Positions 12,763 to 23,600 of a stretch of 64,000 bases of DNA are shown piece after piece. A program made the position numbers and the translations under genes. This DNA comes from Mucidula mucida (taxonomy: Eukaryota; Basidiomycota; Agaricomycetes; Agaricales; Physalacriaceae). Where the stretch lies: positions 1 through 64,000 of the forward strand of contig JADNYV010000115.1 in NCBI GenBank assembly GCA_015501055.1. The letters are read 5' to 3'. The notes below the pieces were generated by a model. The model did not search any database, was not told the DNA's origin, and worked only from the letters and a program-made list of their open reading frames with translations. Every line of letters begins with the position of its first letter. Position 1 is the stretch's first letter.

Positions 12763-13313
12763 CTGATGAAGAATGACTGCGGATTGTGTAATGACATTGG
12801 TAGCGCAGTGTCACGATGCTGGGGTGCACGAGATCAACCTGCCGCAAGGTGGCTGGATGGCGATCCAACTTGAACAGACTCATCCGCGATATGACAACGT
12901 TCAGATTGAACAAGTATGTGCGATATTTTCTGTCGACGCGCTAAGGTTCCATCACAGAATGTTTCACACGAAAGGCAATGCGGTGTCGTTGTTGGCGCAT
13001 GAGCTGGAATGTCACGTTCCCATTCAACCGGCAGAAAAGTTCGCAAAAGTTCTCTGACGTGGCAGGATTCAAATTTGAAAGTAAAATGAGGGCTTATTGA
13101 ACCGCCTGAATGGCCACGCCACATTGGCGATGAATACGACCACGTTCTATAACCAAAGCATTAGTAGCGTCCTTCCTCGAAAATCAGTGTACGTAGTATC
13201 TAACCTGGAGTATAACATTACGCTTCGCGTAGCGTTCGACAGCATCATGTTCCTCCCTATGATTGGATGACCGCCACAGCCGCCGACTGGACTATATATG
13301 CCTGAGGGGCGGT

Positions 13314-14173
13314 TCACGGATCCCCCATAATCAGCGTATGAAAATTCGGGAACACCAGCTCCTCCTCGACCGTCTTCCTAATCACATCCTGAATAAACCT
13401 CTCCACGCGCGTCACATTCTTCAGCACATGCTTGTCTGCCTGCCCAATCTCGCTCTCGATGAAAATCGACGGAAGCAAGCGCTGGCCTACAGGCGGCGGC
13501 TTCGCGTCTATATCTGGCGACGGCGTCTTCGGATGCGGGTGGGGGCCATAAGGATCCATCTCGTCCAAAACACACAGATGCACCCGCCTGCGCTCGCCCT
13601 CGTACGCCACGGCGACCTGGCCCGTGAAGATGAGCCCGGTCACGGACAGCTTGATGGGGAGCGACATGAACATGGGCGAAGGGTAGTTGATCAAAAGCGA
13701 CGTTGTGAGCGTTATGCGCAGGTCAGAGTGCCATGAAATGTTGAAATGCAGCTGCAGATTCGGGTGGTCCGTCGGAGCCGGCAGGGTTGAAGGCGGAGAG
13801 GAAGGCGGGGCCGGGTCGGGGAGGGGGAGGGCATGTAAGGCGGCCACGTCGGAGGCCGGAAATCGACCATGCTCGGTCCGGGGATGGGAGCGTGCAATGG
13901 CGCGTACAGCTCGGGTGGGTGCGCTCCGCGGCGGGACACCCATTCAAAGTCCTCCTCCTCGTCATCGTCGTCGTCCTCCATGAAATCACGATAGATGTCC
14001 GCGAGATCCACGAGCTCCACGTCGGGAGAGGTCGAGCCGAATTCCAGGGAGGTCACCTCGACGGGGCCGATGAAGGAAGGGCGCGCGGTCGATGCGAGTT
14101 GGCGGTTGAGGATGGACACGAGTTTCGAGGAGAGGGAGGCGTCGAGCTTGCACCAGTCGAGGTCGATAGACAT
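13314..14173 (-). CDS. MDM12: Mdm12, ERMES tethering subunit (SMP domain)
   Basis: Mdm12 is the lipid-transferring SMP-domain subunit of the ER-mitochondria encounter structure, with Mmm1, Mdm10 and Mdm34. The N-terminus MSIDLDWCKLDASLSSKLVS, then ARPSFIGPVEVTSLEFGS and PDVELVDLADIYRDF, are hallmarks of the family. An acidic linker follows (EDDDDDEEEDFEW). The C-terminal half has LTTSLLINYPSPMFMSLPIK, FIESEIGQADKHVLKNV and VERFIQDVIRKTVEEELVFP, ending LIMGDP with the stop at 13314-13316. The start at 14173 fits the family N-terminus exactly. The reading frame changes inside a C-rich stretch (about 13,800-13,850), where no convincing intron is seen. A homopolymer indel or a true lesion in the variable linker is likely. 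Length is otherwise normal for a basidiomycete Mdm12. Confidence 0.9.
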
Positions 14174-14187
14174 GGTGATGAGAGTGT

Positions 14188-14197
14188 AACCCTAACC
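14188..14197 (-). promoter_or_regulatory. Telomere-repeat-like box upstream of MDM12
   Basis: In gene sense the sequence is GGTTAGGGTT, ending about 15 bases before the MDM12 start codon. The same 10-mer precedes RAP1. Factors with telobox-type Myb domains (Tay1/Teb1/Tbf1 families) bind such sites in other fungi. Function here is inference. Confidence 0.45.
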
Positions 14198-14477
14198 TTG
14201 GTGAGGTCCGATCATGACGTCGCGCTTCAGAATCAATGATAAATGTCACTTCGGGTGAAGACTTCAGTATTCATTCCGAACTGTTTCAAAAAATCAGCCT
14301 TAAGAAAACTTGTGTTAGGCCTCGCACCGCATGTCTGAGAAGATCCATCCCCACTGAGGGCGAAGTCTGAAGAGAGTATCATGGTCCACCTTTGCAAAAC
14401 TCGAAAGCACCTTAGAATTTTCGCTCGCCCGGTTGAGAAACATCACTCCATATAGCCCGTCCGGCGGATCTGTAGTC

Positions 14478-14568
14478 AAAAAAGACCGACGAGTCGCGAT
14501 TCGAACCAGCACCAAAAAAACCGTCTTCGATTACATATTAGACACTGTAGCCACTAGGCCATGGCCCC
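14478..14568 (-). repeat. tRNA-like sequence, possible tRNA-derived SINE head
   Basis: On the minus strand an A-box-like TGGCCTAGTGG (14551-14561) is followed by an anticodon-arm-like TATGTAATC and a B-box-like GGTTCGAATCG (14498-14508). A T6 run ends it (14478-14483), as in a Pol III terminator. The anticodon arm recalls tRNA-Thr(TGT). The T-stem and acceptor stem do not pair well, and the distance between the boxes is long, so this is not a normal tRNA gene. A SINE head or a tRNA pseudogene fits better. The body may continue to about 14,325. Confidence 0.4.
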
Positions 14569-14877
14569 TTGCTTATTGTACCTCTTCACTTTGCCGTCAA
14601 TCGTCGCTAGAAGAGAAAGTGTGGAGAAGGAAGCAACGTTGGCGGGCAGCGCTCTGTATATGCGGTAGCGCAGTAAGACATGATTGTGGTACTTACCGCG
14701 CGTGACACAATGATTCTCAATGGTACGCGGCATGCACTAGTATTTGAAGGCGCCGCAGTAGAAGCAACGGTTTCTTCGCCGGCTGAATCCAAGCCGCGGA
14801 AACAGTGCCACTTGTGGCTGTGTATGAGTAGAGATGAGGAGGCTTTATAATGAACTTTAAAGAAAACATCGCGTCCT

Positions 14878-14987
14878 TATCGGTGTCCAGATGCACTTTC
14901 ATTCTGATCGGCCGCGTGGACCTCTGCGTCCGCGTCGAGTGTCGCGCCTTTGACCTCGGCTGGCTGTACCTCTGAGTCTCTCTTCTG
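14878..14987 (-). repeat. 110-bp inverted repeat, left arm
   Basis: This arm is the reverse complement of 15479-15588 with 4 mismatches over 110 positions by eye. Similarity stops abruptly at both ends. Both arms are open in the same frame, reading RRETQRYSQPRSKARHSTRT. No target-site duplication was found. Confidence 0.8.
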
Positions 14988-15478
14988 AGATCATCCAACT
15001 ATGCTTGATGAACATTAGCTTTGTACTGAAGCTCGAATTCTCGGCTAAGTCGACCATAAATTGTGGTTGATGTGAAGCACATCCGATTATATCAGGCTGC
15101 TGAGCTTGTGTTGGGGTTTGCCTCATTTCGCATTCGAAGACACAAAGCTGGATGGTCGAACTTAGCTCTGCTGCCGACCTGATCAGCAGATAATTAAAAT
15201 TTGCCTTGGCATCCAGAAAAGGAGTTGAGTCTATCTACAGCATCATTGAAGACCACAATTTGTTACCTCGCGGACACCAGATAGACAGCTGTAGCCACCC
15301 TTTAGACCGCACTTCTGCGCATTTTTGTGGAAGTCCAAGCCAGCGCGCTCATACCTTCATGATCGCCGGACCAAGGGCCAAGGCGAGTCGACACTGTGGG
15401 ATCTTGTGAGAGTGCGTTGAACATTCTTAGGTGGGCCATCTAGTTTTCATTGAGGATACTGAACACTACTCTAAGGTA

Positions 15479-15588
15479 CAGAAGAGAGACTCAGAGGTAC
15501 AGCCAGCCGAGGTCAAAGGCGCGACACTCGACGCGGACGCGGAGGTGCACGCGGCCGATCGGAATAAAAGTGCATCTGGACACCGATA
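15479..15588 (+). repeat. 110-bp inverted repeat, right arm
   Basis: Partner of 14878-14987, separated by 491 bp. It could be the two ends of a foldback or MITE-like element, or an inverted duplication of a gene fragment. The spacer has no gene. Confidence 0.8.
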
Positions 15589-16308
15589 CGTCCTTGGTAC
15601 CCATATCACGTGGACGCGTCCTTCGTCCCATTATTGCTAAGAATTGCTTTCACAATGCACATCGAGGCGCATTGCAAGCTGATAATTACCTTACCAAATC
15701 CAGCTTGTCTGCCTCATTGATGGTTTAGGTTTGTCAATTGGGCGAGGCTGACATAAGTACCTCCCAAGAGCAATTCTTGCTCCCGACATTTGGCATCAAA
15801 TATTATCATCACGGGTGTGCTTTCTCTCGAGATCCTTAAGCTGTGGCACCATGGGCGATGTAGTGACAAAATTTCAGTGGCACATGTACATTTTCCCCCC
15901 CTTCCGACTGCCACTAGACTTCAACATCAAAATGTATAACAGGAAGATGAATTTTAGGACCAGGTCGCCGGCAGCAACATCCGCTAGGCACCTGGGCTTG
16001 TTGCGCCACACTTACCTATCAGAGGTTCCTACTTCTCGTTACCAAGACGTGGCACCATGACCTAGTAGTTATGGTGACACACAGATAGAGGAGTCGGTCC
16101 GAGTTTTTTTCTCATGCAGCTAAAAATGGCCCTGTCGTTGACGACGCGTCGGAGGAAGATGGGAAAGGGCGCAGGTGGGCAGTGGCGCTACAGGTCGGGA
16201 GATCGCCTGCACGCAACTATAGTGAGAGCTTCTTACCCACGTGCGATTAACGTCAAACACGTCTGGAATCATGAGTACAATGATATAGATACAAAGCCAA
16301 CCCACCCC

Positions 16309-18934
16309 TCAATGCTCATTCAACCAATCCGACACCCGCTCAACCAGATCCGCCTTCTTCCCAGACACAGGCTGCGCCTTGCTCTTCAAAAACTCCTTCA
16401 ACGTAGCCACTAGCAACTTGTCCAGCGTCCCCGAATCATACCGACTGCGGATCTCCGCCTCGTCTATCGACGTCTCCTATAAGTATGCCATCGTCAATAT
16501 GGACGGACACATGCAGAGCCGAACAGGACCTACAGCAGCACGCTTTGTTGCCGTGGACCTCGACTTGGTCGGCATCACCAGATCATGAGACGGATCGTCT
16601 TGGATGAGTTTCTTCCATTCAGCCATAAGCGCCCCGGCACGCTAAGTGACAGTCAGTACCAGTTCCTCGAAAGACGCTGGGAAGAACGCACCTTGTGAAT
16701 AAGATCATTATTCGGTAGCGTCTCGTCTTTGAACGAGTCCGGGTCATATTCTTCATGAAACGCGCTCGCTTGAAGCTGCGCATTGTGGAATGCCAGGACT
16801 GAAGATTCAGGTTGAAAATTGCATCAGGCAATGTGAGGGAAGACATACCGGGATTGGGATAAGAGTCTGGAGGGTAGCCGCCAGACTTGAGACATAATTT
16901 GTTGATAAATTTGTATGCCGCGTCTTTAAGATCATCACTCGCTATTTAAGATTTAGTAAATGCTTCAACAAGCACGCTCGACGCACCTGTGAATCCTTTA
17001 TCAATCGGCGCCGCCCTAATATCATCCGCGAATGGCAAAGGGATAAGATGGAACCCCGCTGGTTCTGTCCATCCGCCCTCATCCACCTTCTCTTCCTGCG
17101 GCAACAACGCGCAAAACGTGGGCGCCGAATTTCGCCTCGTAACAGCCAGAATCAACCCGATCTTTTTCTTCTTCACTAGCGATTTGAGAAGCGCAGTGAA
17201 CGTTCGCTTGCTTCCGGAATAGGTCTGCCTTGAACCGTCAGCAAATTGTCGAATATTTAAACGATAAAAGCACCATTTCGTCCGGGTGTATGAATTGCGA
17301 ATGCTTTATGTTGTCCTCATACGCGAGCTCGCTCCGGTCCTTAAAACCAAGTAGTTTGAGACCTACGGACGTCGTTGAGAAAGCAGCACCCAAACGACAG
17401 TCATGCGTACCTGGCTCAAGTCCCAATGTGCGAAAAGTCCGTATTTCCTCAGCAGTGTACAGCGGCTGAACGGCAAAGGTCTATGAACGAGAATGTGGGA
17501 GGTTATACCATTGACGTACCCTGTCGCCCGGCTTTACAACCCTCCCAGTGATCTCCTCGCTCCCTTCCCCATCCTCAGTAGCCGATTTGACAGTTTTGAC
17601 GTGCATCCCATATAAAATGCTCTTCTTATCCACTTCCGCTTCACGTTCCTATACGAGCTCAACAATTGTACTGGGAGAATCAAGAAATACTGACGGGATC
17701 GACGTAAAGTGTCCTGGAATCAGCAACCTCCATCCGGTCGCCGAGGTCGGTAAAGTACTTGTAGGAACCCTTTTTCTGCTCAGTCACCAAACCGTATCTA
17801 TAAACAGTCAGCGAAATGTCTGTGGGGAACTTGACAGTGATTTACCCTTTAACACCAATGGTGAGCCCCTCTGCAAGTTTGAAAGGCACACTAAACAGCG
17901 CCCGCTTGGGAACTTCGTGGAAACGCATCTGAGCCAGGAGGTCTTCGATGCGAGAAATTGAAATTGATTCCGGGAGTCCCTCTTCATCTTCATCTTCGGC
18001 CATATTCGAGAGGAGAACGGATGAGTAAAATTTGTTTTTGTCAAAGGGCTTATCCTCGGTACTGATGAAGAACGGTTCGACGGTAACACCCGCTTGCGTC
18101 AAATCCTGCAAAAGTCTCTCAGCTCGGAGTTCTCGATGAGAGTTCCACACCTACTGTGAGCGTTGTTTTCGCAGAAGTGATGAGTTGTGGGGCTGTGTGG
18201 GGTTGGTCTTCATCTGTTATGAGGAAGACGCGTTTCGTTGCGGTCTTCGGAGCGCTGCAATCAATAAGCTTTAGTTCAGGAGGAGAAATAGAAACAAACC
18301 CGTCGCGTAATACCCAGTTGCAACTGGTGAAGACATCGCCCATTGGAACGCGTTGACCTTCGACAGGAGGGAAAGTTTGGCATAGTGTTTCTCGGGGTTC
18401 TGCAATGAACATGAGCTGCGCAAAACAAATATTAGACGGCATGCGCGCCTTCGAGTAGATGTATAAGGTCTTGGATGGTTTGAGCACTGAGAGGTGAGAT
18501 TGGCTGGAACAAGTAGGTGTTGCGCTTGATCTCCGAGCCTTGTAGATCCTTTCGGTCTGCGGTCTTTGTCTAGAGCGGCAAACTCAAATTGGAAAGTAAC
18601 AAGCTACGGATGCGAGCTCACAGTGTTGAAGAGAAGAATTCCGATAGAATCATTCGGGCCGACTACCACTTTCTTCTTTTGTATCTGCATGGCAGCATCC
18701 AAAGCCATATACAAGTTGGATGTCTGAACGTCCTCGTATACGGGATCATCGAACATAGCTTGCATCGACGGCGAGCAGTCAATGCAGAATAGAATGACGT
18801 CCTTTTTTGTTTCCATGAACTGATGCATCATTTAGCTTTGTGCTGCATTGTCGTCGGCAATGACGACGTACAGAAGTATCCTGGAGTTCTTCGTCGTCCT
18901 CGTCGTCCACTTTATTCCAGTCATCGTAGCTCAT
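16309..18934 (-). CDS. KU70: Ku70, DNA end-binding subunit of the NHEJ Ku heterodimer
   Basis: Ku70 pairs with Ku80 to form a ring on DNA ends for non-homologous end joining and telomere maintenance. The start at 18934 gives the acidic leader MSYDDWNKVDDEDDEELQD. The vWA-like domain follows (DVILFCIDCSPSMQ, GPNDSIGILLFNT, PMGDVFTSCNWVLRDG and RVFLITDED). The Ku core includes VEPFFISTEDKPFDKNKFY, MRFHEVPKRALFSVPFKL and the block SELAYEDNIKHSQFIHPDE. Then come KKKKIGLILAVTRRNSAPTF, FHLIPLPFADDIR and NPVLAFHNAQLQA. The C-terminus is a SAP DNA-binding domain (LDKLLVATLKEFLKSKAQPV, KADLVERVSDWLNEH), stopping at 16309-16311. One intron (18400-18448) fits the frame only with a GC donor. The order and completeness of the domains indicate a functional gene. 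Confidence 0.92.
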
Positions 18935-19407
18935 TGTTAAGAGGAAAAGAGGGGGAGGGACGTGAAATCGAGGCGCGGTGGTGGCGGGAGTCAAGTGCGG
19001 AGGCGAATCGGCGCGCGCGTCAAGTGACTGTCATGATCACATGCTCGTTATCCGTGACATCACCTTGCCGTCCTCGTTCATTGAACCATTGCCACACACT
19101 GACGACTTGGACCTTATGAGGCTCAAAATGTCAGCATAACGGAAGGATAATTCTCGCGTGGATCACTCTCTAGCCGCTCAATCGTGACTTATCCATGAAC
19201 CTAGGTAGGTAGGTCTTAGTATCATGATGCTGCCTTGCGTATAGCAACAACCCATAGTAGTCGCTTTTAACTTGGTACGGTCAGTTTTCCTTCGCTATGT
19301 ACCTCTTATTGATAGCACGGACGAATCATCAGGACGAAGAAACACGGTAGGATTGCTCAACAGGGCGTACAGAAAAAGTTGAGATTCTCCTCATAAAAAG
19401 CCGTACT
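18935..19407. promoter_or_regulatory. Upstream region of KU70
   Basis: This gap should include the KU70 promoter, which reads leftward. No motif was recognised with confidence. Confidence 0.35.
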
Positions 19408-20100
19408 ATGAAGAACGTAGCGCTGTCCGGTCATTTGGAGCAAGGCCGCCGACCATTAGTCGAAGGCTTCGTCGCTGTTGAAGAATGCTTAACAGTTCAT
19501 GAAGCAGTCAGGTATAGGGTGTTAAACTTCAGACAAGGACTTACGATCAAGCCCTGGACCTTACGACCCACGTTTACTATAGCAGCTTTCGCGCGAGTGG
19601 CGGTCTTCGCCTCTACTATTACTGACTCTTCCATGTCCGACATGACAGACATTGTGGATGCATATGATGCCTACTTGCGTTTCAGGACACGCCGACTCAC
19701 TGCAAGGTCTACAGTGCTCACCTTTCGCAGGCTTACAGCAGATGCGTTACAGTTACTTGTGGGCGTGTTCATGGTGAAAGGGTGTATAGACCAGGTCGAG
19801 CCTCAAGAGCCCTTTAAATCTGAAAGGCAGGCCAAAGGCCTGCGGGGAAGCGCCATTGTTGTTTGCAGGGCTACGACAGTTACTTGGTTAGGACAGTACT
19901 TTGCTCAAGCCCCTGATGAATTGTTCTCTGTGTCCCGGACTTTGCGGGTGTCTTTGCGCGTGGATGAATGTTTTTCTATTGTACAGGCCCAAGTGTGGAC
20001 CAAGTGTGGATGGCCCGAAGCAACGATCGCTCCGATCACTGGTACAATCATGGCGGGTGGCCTTGAACAATGGAGGTGGCCAATGGCGCGCTGGTTGTGA
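19408..20100 (+). CDS. Hypothetical open frame, 230 codons
   Basis: An uninterrupted plus-strand frame from an ATG at 19408 to a TGA at 20098-20100. It matches no family I know. Part of the complementary strand is also open, so strand and reality are both uncertain. A TATAAAAG box begins directly after its stop and belongs to the next gene. It may be a non-coding shadow or a lineage-specific gene. Confidence 0.3.
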   Translation: MKNVALSGHLEQGRRPLVEGFVAVEECLTVHEAVRYRVLNFRQGLTIKPWTLRPTFTIAAFARVAVFASTITDSSMSDMTDIVDAYDAYLRFRTRRLTARSTVLTFRRLTADALQLLVGVFMVKGCIDQVEPQEPFKSERQAKGLRGSAIVVCRATTVTWLGQYFAQAPDELFSVSRTLRVSLRVDECFSIVQAQVWTKCGWPEATIAPITGTIMAGGLEQWRWPMARWL

Positions 20101-20108
20101 TATAAAAG
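20101..20108 (+). promoter_or_regulatory. TATA box
   Basis: TATAAAAG, about 60 bp upstream of the ATG at 20168. The spacing fits a core promoter with a short 5' leader. Confidence 0.5.
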
Positions 20109-20167
20109 TGAAGTCGCCGTTAATCTACGACCTCATTACCACCCCAGAAGCAGCACTCTCAGCTTTC

Positions 20168-20887
20168 ATGAATTTCAAGGACCAACACCGATTCGAGTCT
20201 ATGAACGAACAACGTTACGATCCAAGGCGCAGGGTTCGTATCTTGCCGTGTACCTCTCATGTCCTGAGCTCTAATTTTTTTTTCTCTCTCTAGTCGCCGC
20301 ATCCATCTATCTCCGAGAGAGATCCTCCCAGGGAGGCTGACATCACCGATTCGAGTAAAGGATTTCTGTTCGCGTCCTCGGCTTCGTTGCATAGCCAATG
20401 CTCGAGCTTCGCGGAAATCCCATCCCCGTCTGCCCCTCCCCCGTCTGTCACCGGCTCCGCGCTGCGATTGCCCCGAGTACCCGTGCCCAGCACCAACATA
20501 GAACTGGAGGACCTCATCGACAAGCGTCTGCGCGCCATGGTGCGGCTGGATGACTATGAAAAGATTCTCTCGGAAGACCCCGTAAAGTTTATGCCACGAC
20601 CGAGCGTTATGGATGGTCAGAGATTTGATCCCTCTCTGAGAAGACAGCAAAGCGCCGAGCATGATCCTGAGTCTGAGGTTCGTTGTGGCTTCTAACCTCG
20701 ATCTGCTTGCTGATATACGTTACGCGTTTTGTAGACATCAGATGGAGATTCCCTTGTTGAGATTGATCTGTCTGACGATGTGTCTAGATTTGACTCTGAG
20801 AGCACCAAAAACCATATCGAGGGAAGCTTCTTCCACGTCGGTGTGGCGAAGGTCAAGGTGTACCTTAGTGGGCGCAAGCTTGCATGA
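20168..20887 (+). CDS. Small hypothetical protein, Ser/Pro- and Asp/Glu-rich
   Basis: The start ATG at 20168 gives MNFKDQHRFESMNEQRYDP. An intron (about 20235-20293, ending in a long pyrimidine tract and TAG) joins SPHPSISERDPPREADITDS and a middle segment with ELEDLIDKRLRAMVRLDDYE. A second intron (about 20676-20732) leads to TSDGDSLVEIDLSDDVSRFD and the C-terminus HVGVAKVKVYLSGRKLA, with the stop at 20885-20887. No domain is recognised. The splice signals, frame continuity and upstream TATA box make a real gene likely. The antisense frame at 20159-20662 is taken as a shadow. Confidence 0.55.
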
Positions 20888-21037
20888 TTAACTGTTTCGG
20901 AATCTCTAACGTTGTCACCATCGGCCGACAGATATGATGGCATTCAGGACGTCATGTTTAGATTAATATTGTACGGTATGATAGGGATCAAATATGTGGA
21001 TTTGTAGGGTATATGAAGAAAAAAGACTAGCAGGAAT

Positions 21038-22709
21038 TCATCCTGTTTTCGTCTTGAGGTTCTTCCAGAACAATGTAAATAGTATCGCACCAATACCAGC
21101 AATTGCGATCTCAAGGCCCGCATAATTTAACATACCGACACTGAACCCACTTCCTCCCCAGATAGCACCTGAGACTCTGCCAGTGTAGTTACTGTACTGA
21201 ATCGCAAGAGACGTCCGGCCATTCCACTCCTGTGGAAGCTGTTTACTGAGCAAACTCACGGTCACGGTACTGGCAAGGTTGAACCCTAGCGCCACAAGCC
21301 ACCAGCACGCAAACACGGTACCATATGTGATGCGGTTGGCAGCAAGGAGACCGGTAAATGTGACGAGACCGATGGCTCCGATGGATACACCAGCAAGGAG
21401 TATATGCCGGTCCTGTATGCGACGTGCGAGGAACAGGTTCATCATCAAGAAGGGGAAGGTCGTTATTCCCCCGAGTGCGATGAAGTTCCCGGCCCCGAAC
21501 GGTGAAAGTTGTAGTCTATGTTCGCCGGCAGTAAATACAGGTATGTTTGATTCCCAAGCGCCTATTGATGATAAGGCTTTGCAAGACGGAACGACAGAAG
21601 ACATACCGAGAATGAAGAAGCAGGTCATCGCGAACCAGCACATACAGATGACGACTCCCCATTGGGCTGAAGACATGGTACGTTGTTGTAATGGTACTAG
21701 AGTTTCGTCCGAGCCATATTTCTCCGAAGAATTGTCGCCGGGTGAACTGTCGACTGACATCTGTCTGGTTATAGCAGGGTGAATGGATGCATGGGGAAGG
21801 TCTTCGACATCCTCGAACCATATGTAGACACATATCCAGAAAGCAATCCAGACCCCAGCCATAATCCAGCCAGGGCTCGTGTATCCATTGAAAACCTCGT
21901 TGGCGAATCCGATTTTGGTAAGAAGACCACCAAAAAATGGACCTTGTCAGAGTGAAGCATTAGCGAGGAGGAAAGATAGTATGTTGGACATTACCTGCGC
22001 TCATACCCAGACCTGCACCAAACGGCGTTTTCAGTCTGTGTAGACATACTAAACGACAAGTTGCACACCTTGACCGAGGACGAGGCATCCGGCTAGAGTC
22101 GTCCGTTGGCGGATACCCACTATTCGGCCGTCTGAACAATAACGCTTGCAATACATCCACCTATTTCATTTACTGAGAACGTTAAAGGGAGATGAGTGTC
22201 AGGTGGACGTACATGGAGAATGCCAGTCCACTGACAATTCGGCCGATAAGAATAAGATAGATGAACTTGGCCTTGTACGCCAGGGCATACAGAATATGAC
22301 CAACTATAGAGGCGCCACAACTGACGTGAAGAGGAAGTTTGTAGTGGCCTGTGAACATGAACTCGGTAAAGAGTCTCCGAAATAACCGAAGGCTACAAAC
22401 CATGGTCAAATTTCATCATCGGGAGAAGAGCCAGACCAGAAAAGACTGTCGGAATGCCGATAACAATTCCAGAGAACGTCGAGTCGCCACCGAGGTACTT
22501 TGCGTACTCGTTAGACGAGGACACAATGATGAAAAATGAAATCTGTGAGGTGATAAGCATGCGTTCCTAGAGCGCTGGAGAGGCTGCGGTCAAACCTGTA
22601 ATAGCAAGTTGGCGGCCAATATAATCATCATTGACGCCGTCTTCGGAAGCTTGAGTTCCTCGTCGGATTGGAGGAGAGAAGGCTTTCCCCAGAGTCTGAG
22701 GCCAAACAT
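21038..22709 (-). CDS. Major facilitator superfamily transporter
   Basis: A membrane transporter of unknown substrate with about 12 predicted TM helices. The chosen start (22709) gives MFGLRLWGKPSLLQSDEELK and then TM1, MMIILAANLLLQISFFIIVS, joined across an intron. SSNEYAKYLGG follows. Downstream exons give FTGHYKLPLHVSCGASIVGH and KFIYLILIGRIVSGLAFSMY, where the conserved helix-4 Arg-Gly type signature is seen. The large last exon holds a central hydrophilic loop with charged and Ser-rich sequence, and the second six-helix bundle (FNLASTVTVSLLSKQLPQEW, YAGLEIAIAGIGAILFTLFW), stopping at 21038-21040. The frames join with ordinary introns. It belongs to a fungal MFS group with an SSNEYA motif after TM1. 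No substrate can be assigned. Confidence 0.8.
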
Positions 22710-23600
22710 TTAGGATAATTGGCGATAGACGAGGCCCATATAAGTAAAAGAGAGAGAGCCGGCTGCGCTGTGCTAGGGCTGGCACTGAAAAGCATGCTGC
22801 TAACACCTTCATGATTAGCAGGGGGACCTGAGTAGGTTGCATGTGGTGGTCGACTGGCAATCATGAAAATGCCCCGGCAGGCTGGCAGGGGCGGCTATCC
22901 CCGCCGCACTTTTTCTTCTTGACCACCATCATGACAGATTCATGAAGTCGTTTACAGGCCCTGTACGTCTGTACGTCTAACTTGCTCAAGAAAAACATGA
23001 GGCAACGTGTGCATAAATTCATGCTACACTTCCCCGTTTCATTTGTGGTCACTTTCCGAACAGTAGTCCTTTATTCCAAGCGTCAGCGTGGTCACCATGT
23101 CGTGCGCGCGTTATCATGTGTCATTCCCAGACGCGCCGGCGCTTACATACGTCTCTCTAGGTTTCCGCGGATCACAGTTATCTGAACTCGTCGGTCATTA
23201 GGCGACGCACAATGATTGCCCTGCATCGTTTGCTTTTTGAAGTCATGACTGACGTCTAAATCGCCCTTCGAGATTGATGGCACCGATCTGTCTTGAAGAA
23301 TGTTCATCTTCCTTGCTTTTTGCGTCTGGGTCGCAACATAATTGAAGTCTGTCTGGCGTTCTGTCTAGGCATACGCTCGGCGTCTTGAAGTGCGTGATAT
23401 CCAATACTTCTGGACCTCCGAGGGATTCCTACTGATTTTGTGTTGCTCACCTGGGTTATTCCCTGATTTCGCTACATCTTTCAGGTCTAGACACCGCGGA
23501 AGACAAAAAAACCTTGAGCGCGAATAAGGAGTGCGAGAGAACAGTTACTCGTATATAAGGATGTACCTTCCAACCACTACGCCGTTCAACAAGACCTATT
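22710..23600. promoter_or_regulatory. Divergent intergenic region, MFS / D-amino-acid oxidase
   Basis: An 891-bp region between outward-facing genes, with promoters for both. Only short unsupported frames are seen. Confidence 0.4.

Larger units (their letters stand above)
14174..16308. other. Repeat-containing gap between MDM12 and KU70
   Basis: About 2.1 kb with no convincing protein gene. It holds the tRNA-like/SINE-like unit (14478-14568, possibly extending to about 14,325) and a 110-bp inverted repeat (14878-14987 / 15479-15588). The rest is unassigned. Confidence 0.5.

Noticed and set aside
14478..14568. Functional tRNA gene
   Set aside because: A and B boxes are present, but the acceptor and T stems do not pair and the spacing is too long.
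20159..20662. 167-codon minus-strand frame
   Set aside because: The plus strand has consistent introns, a TATA box and a stop in frame; the minus frame has no family resemblance.
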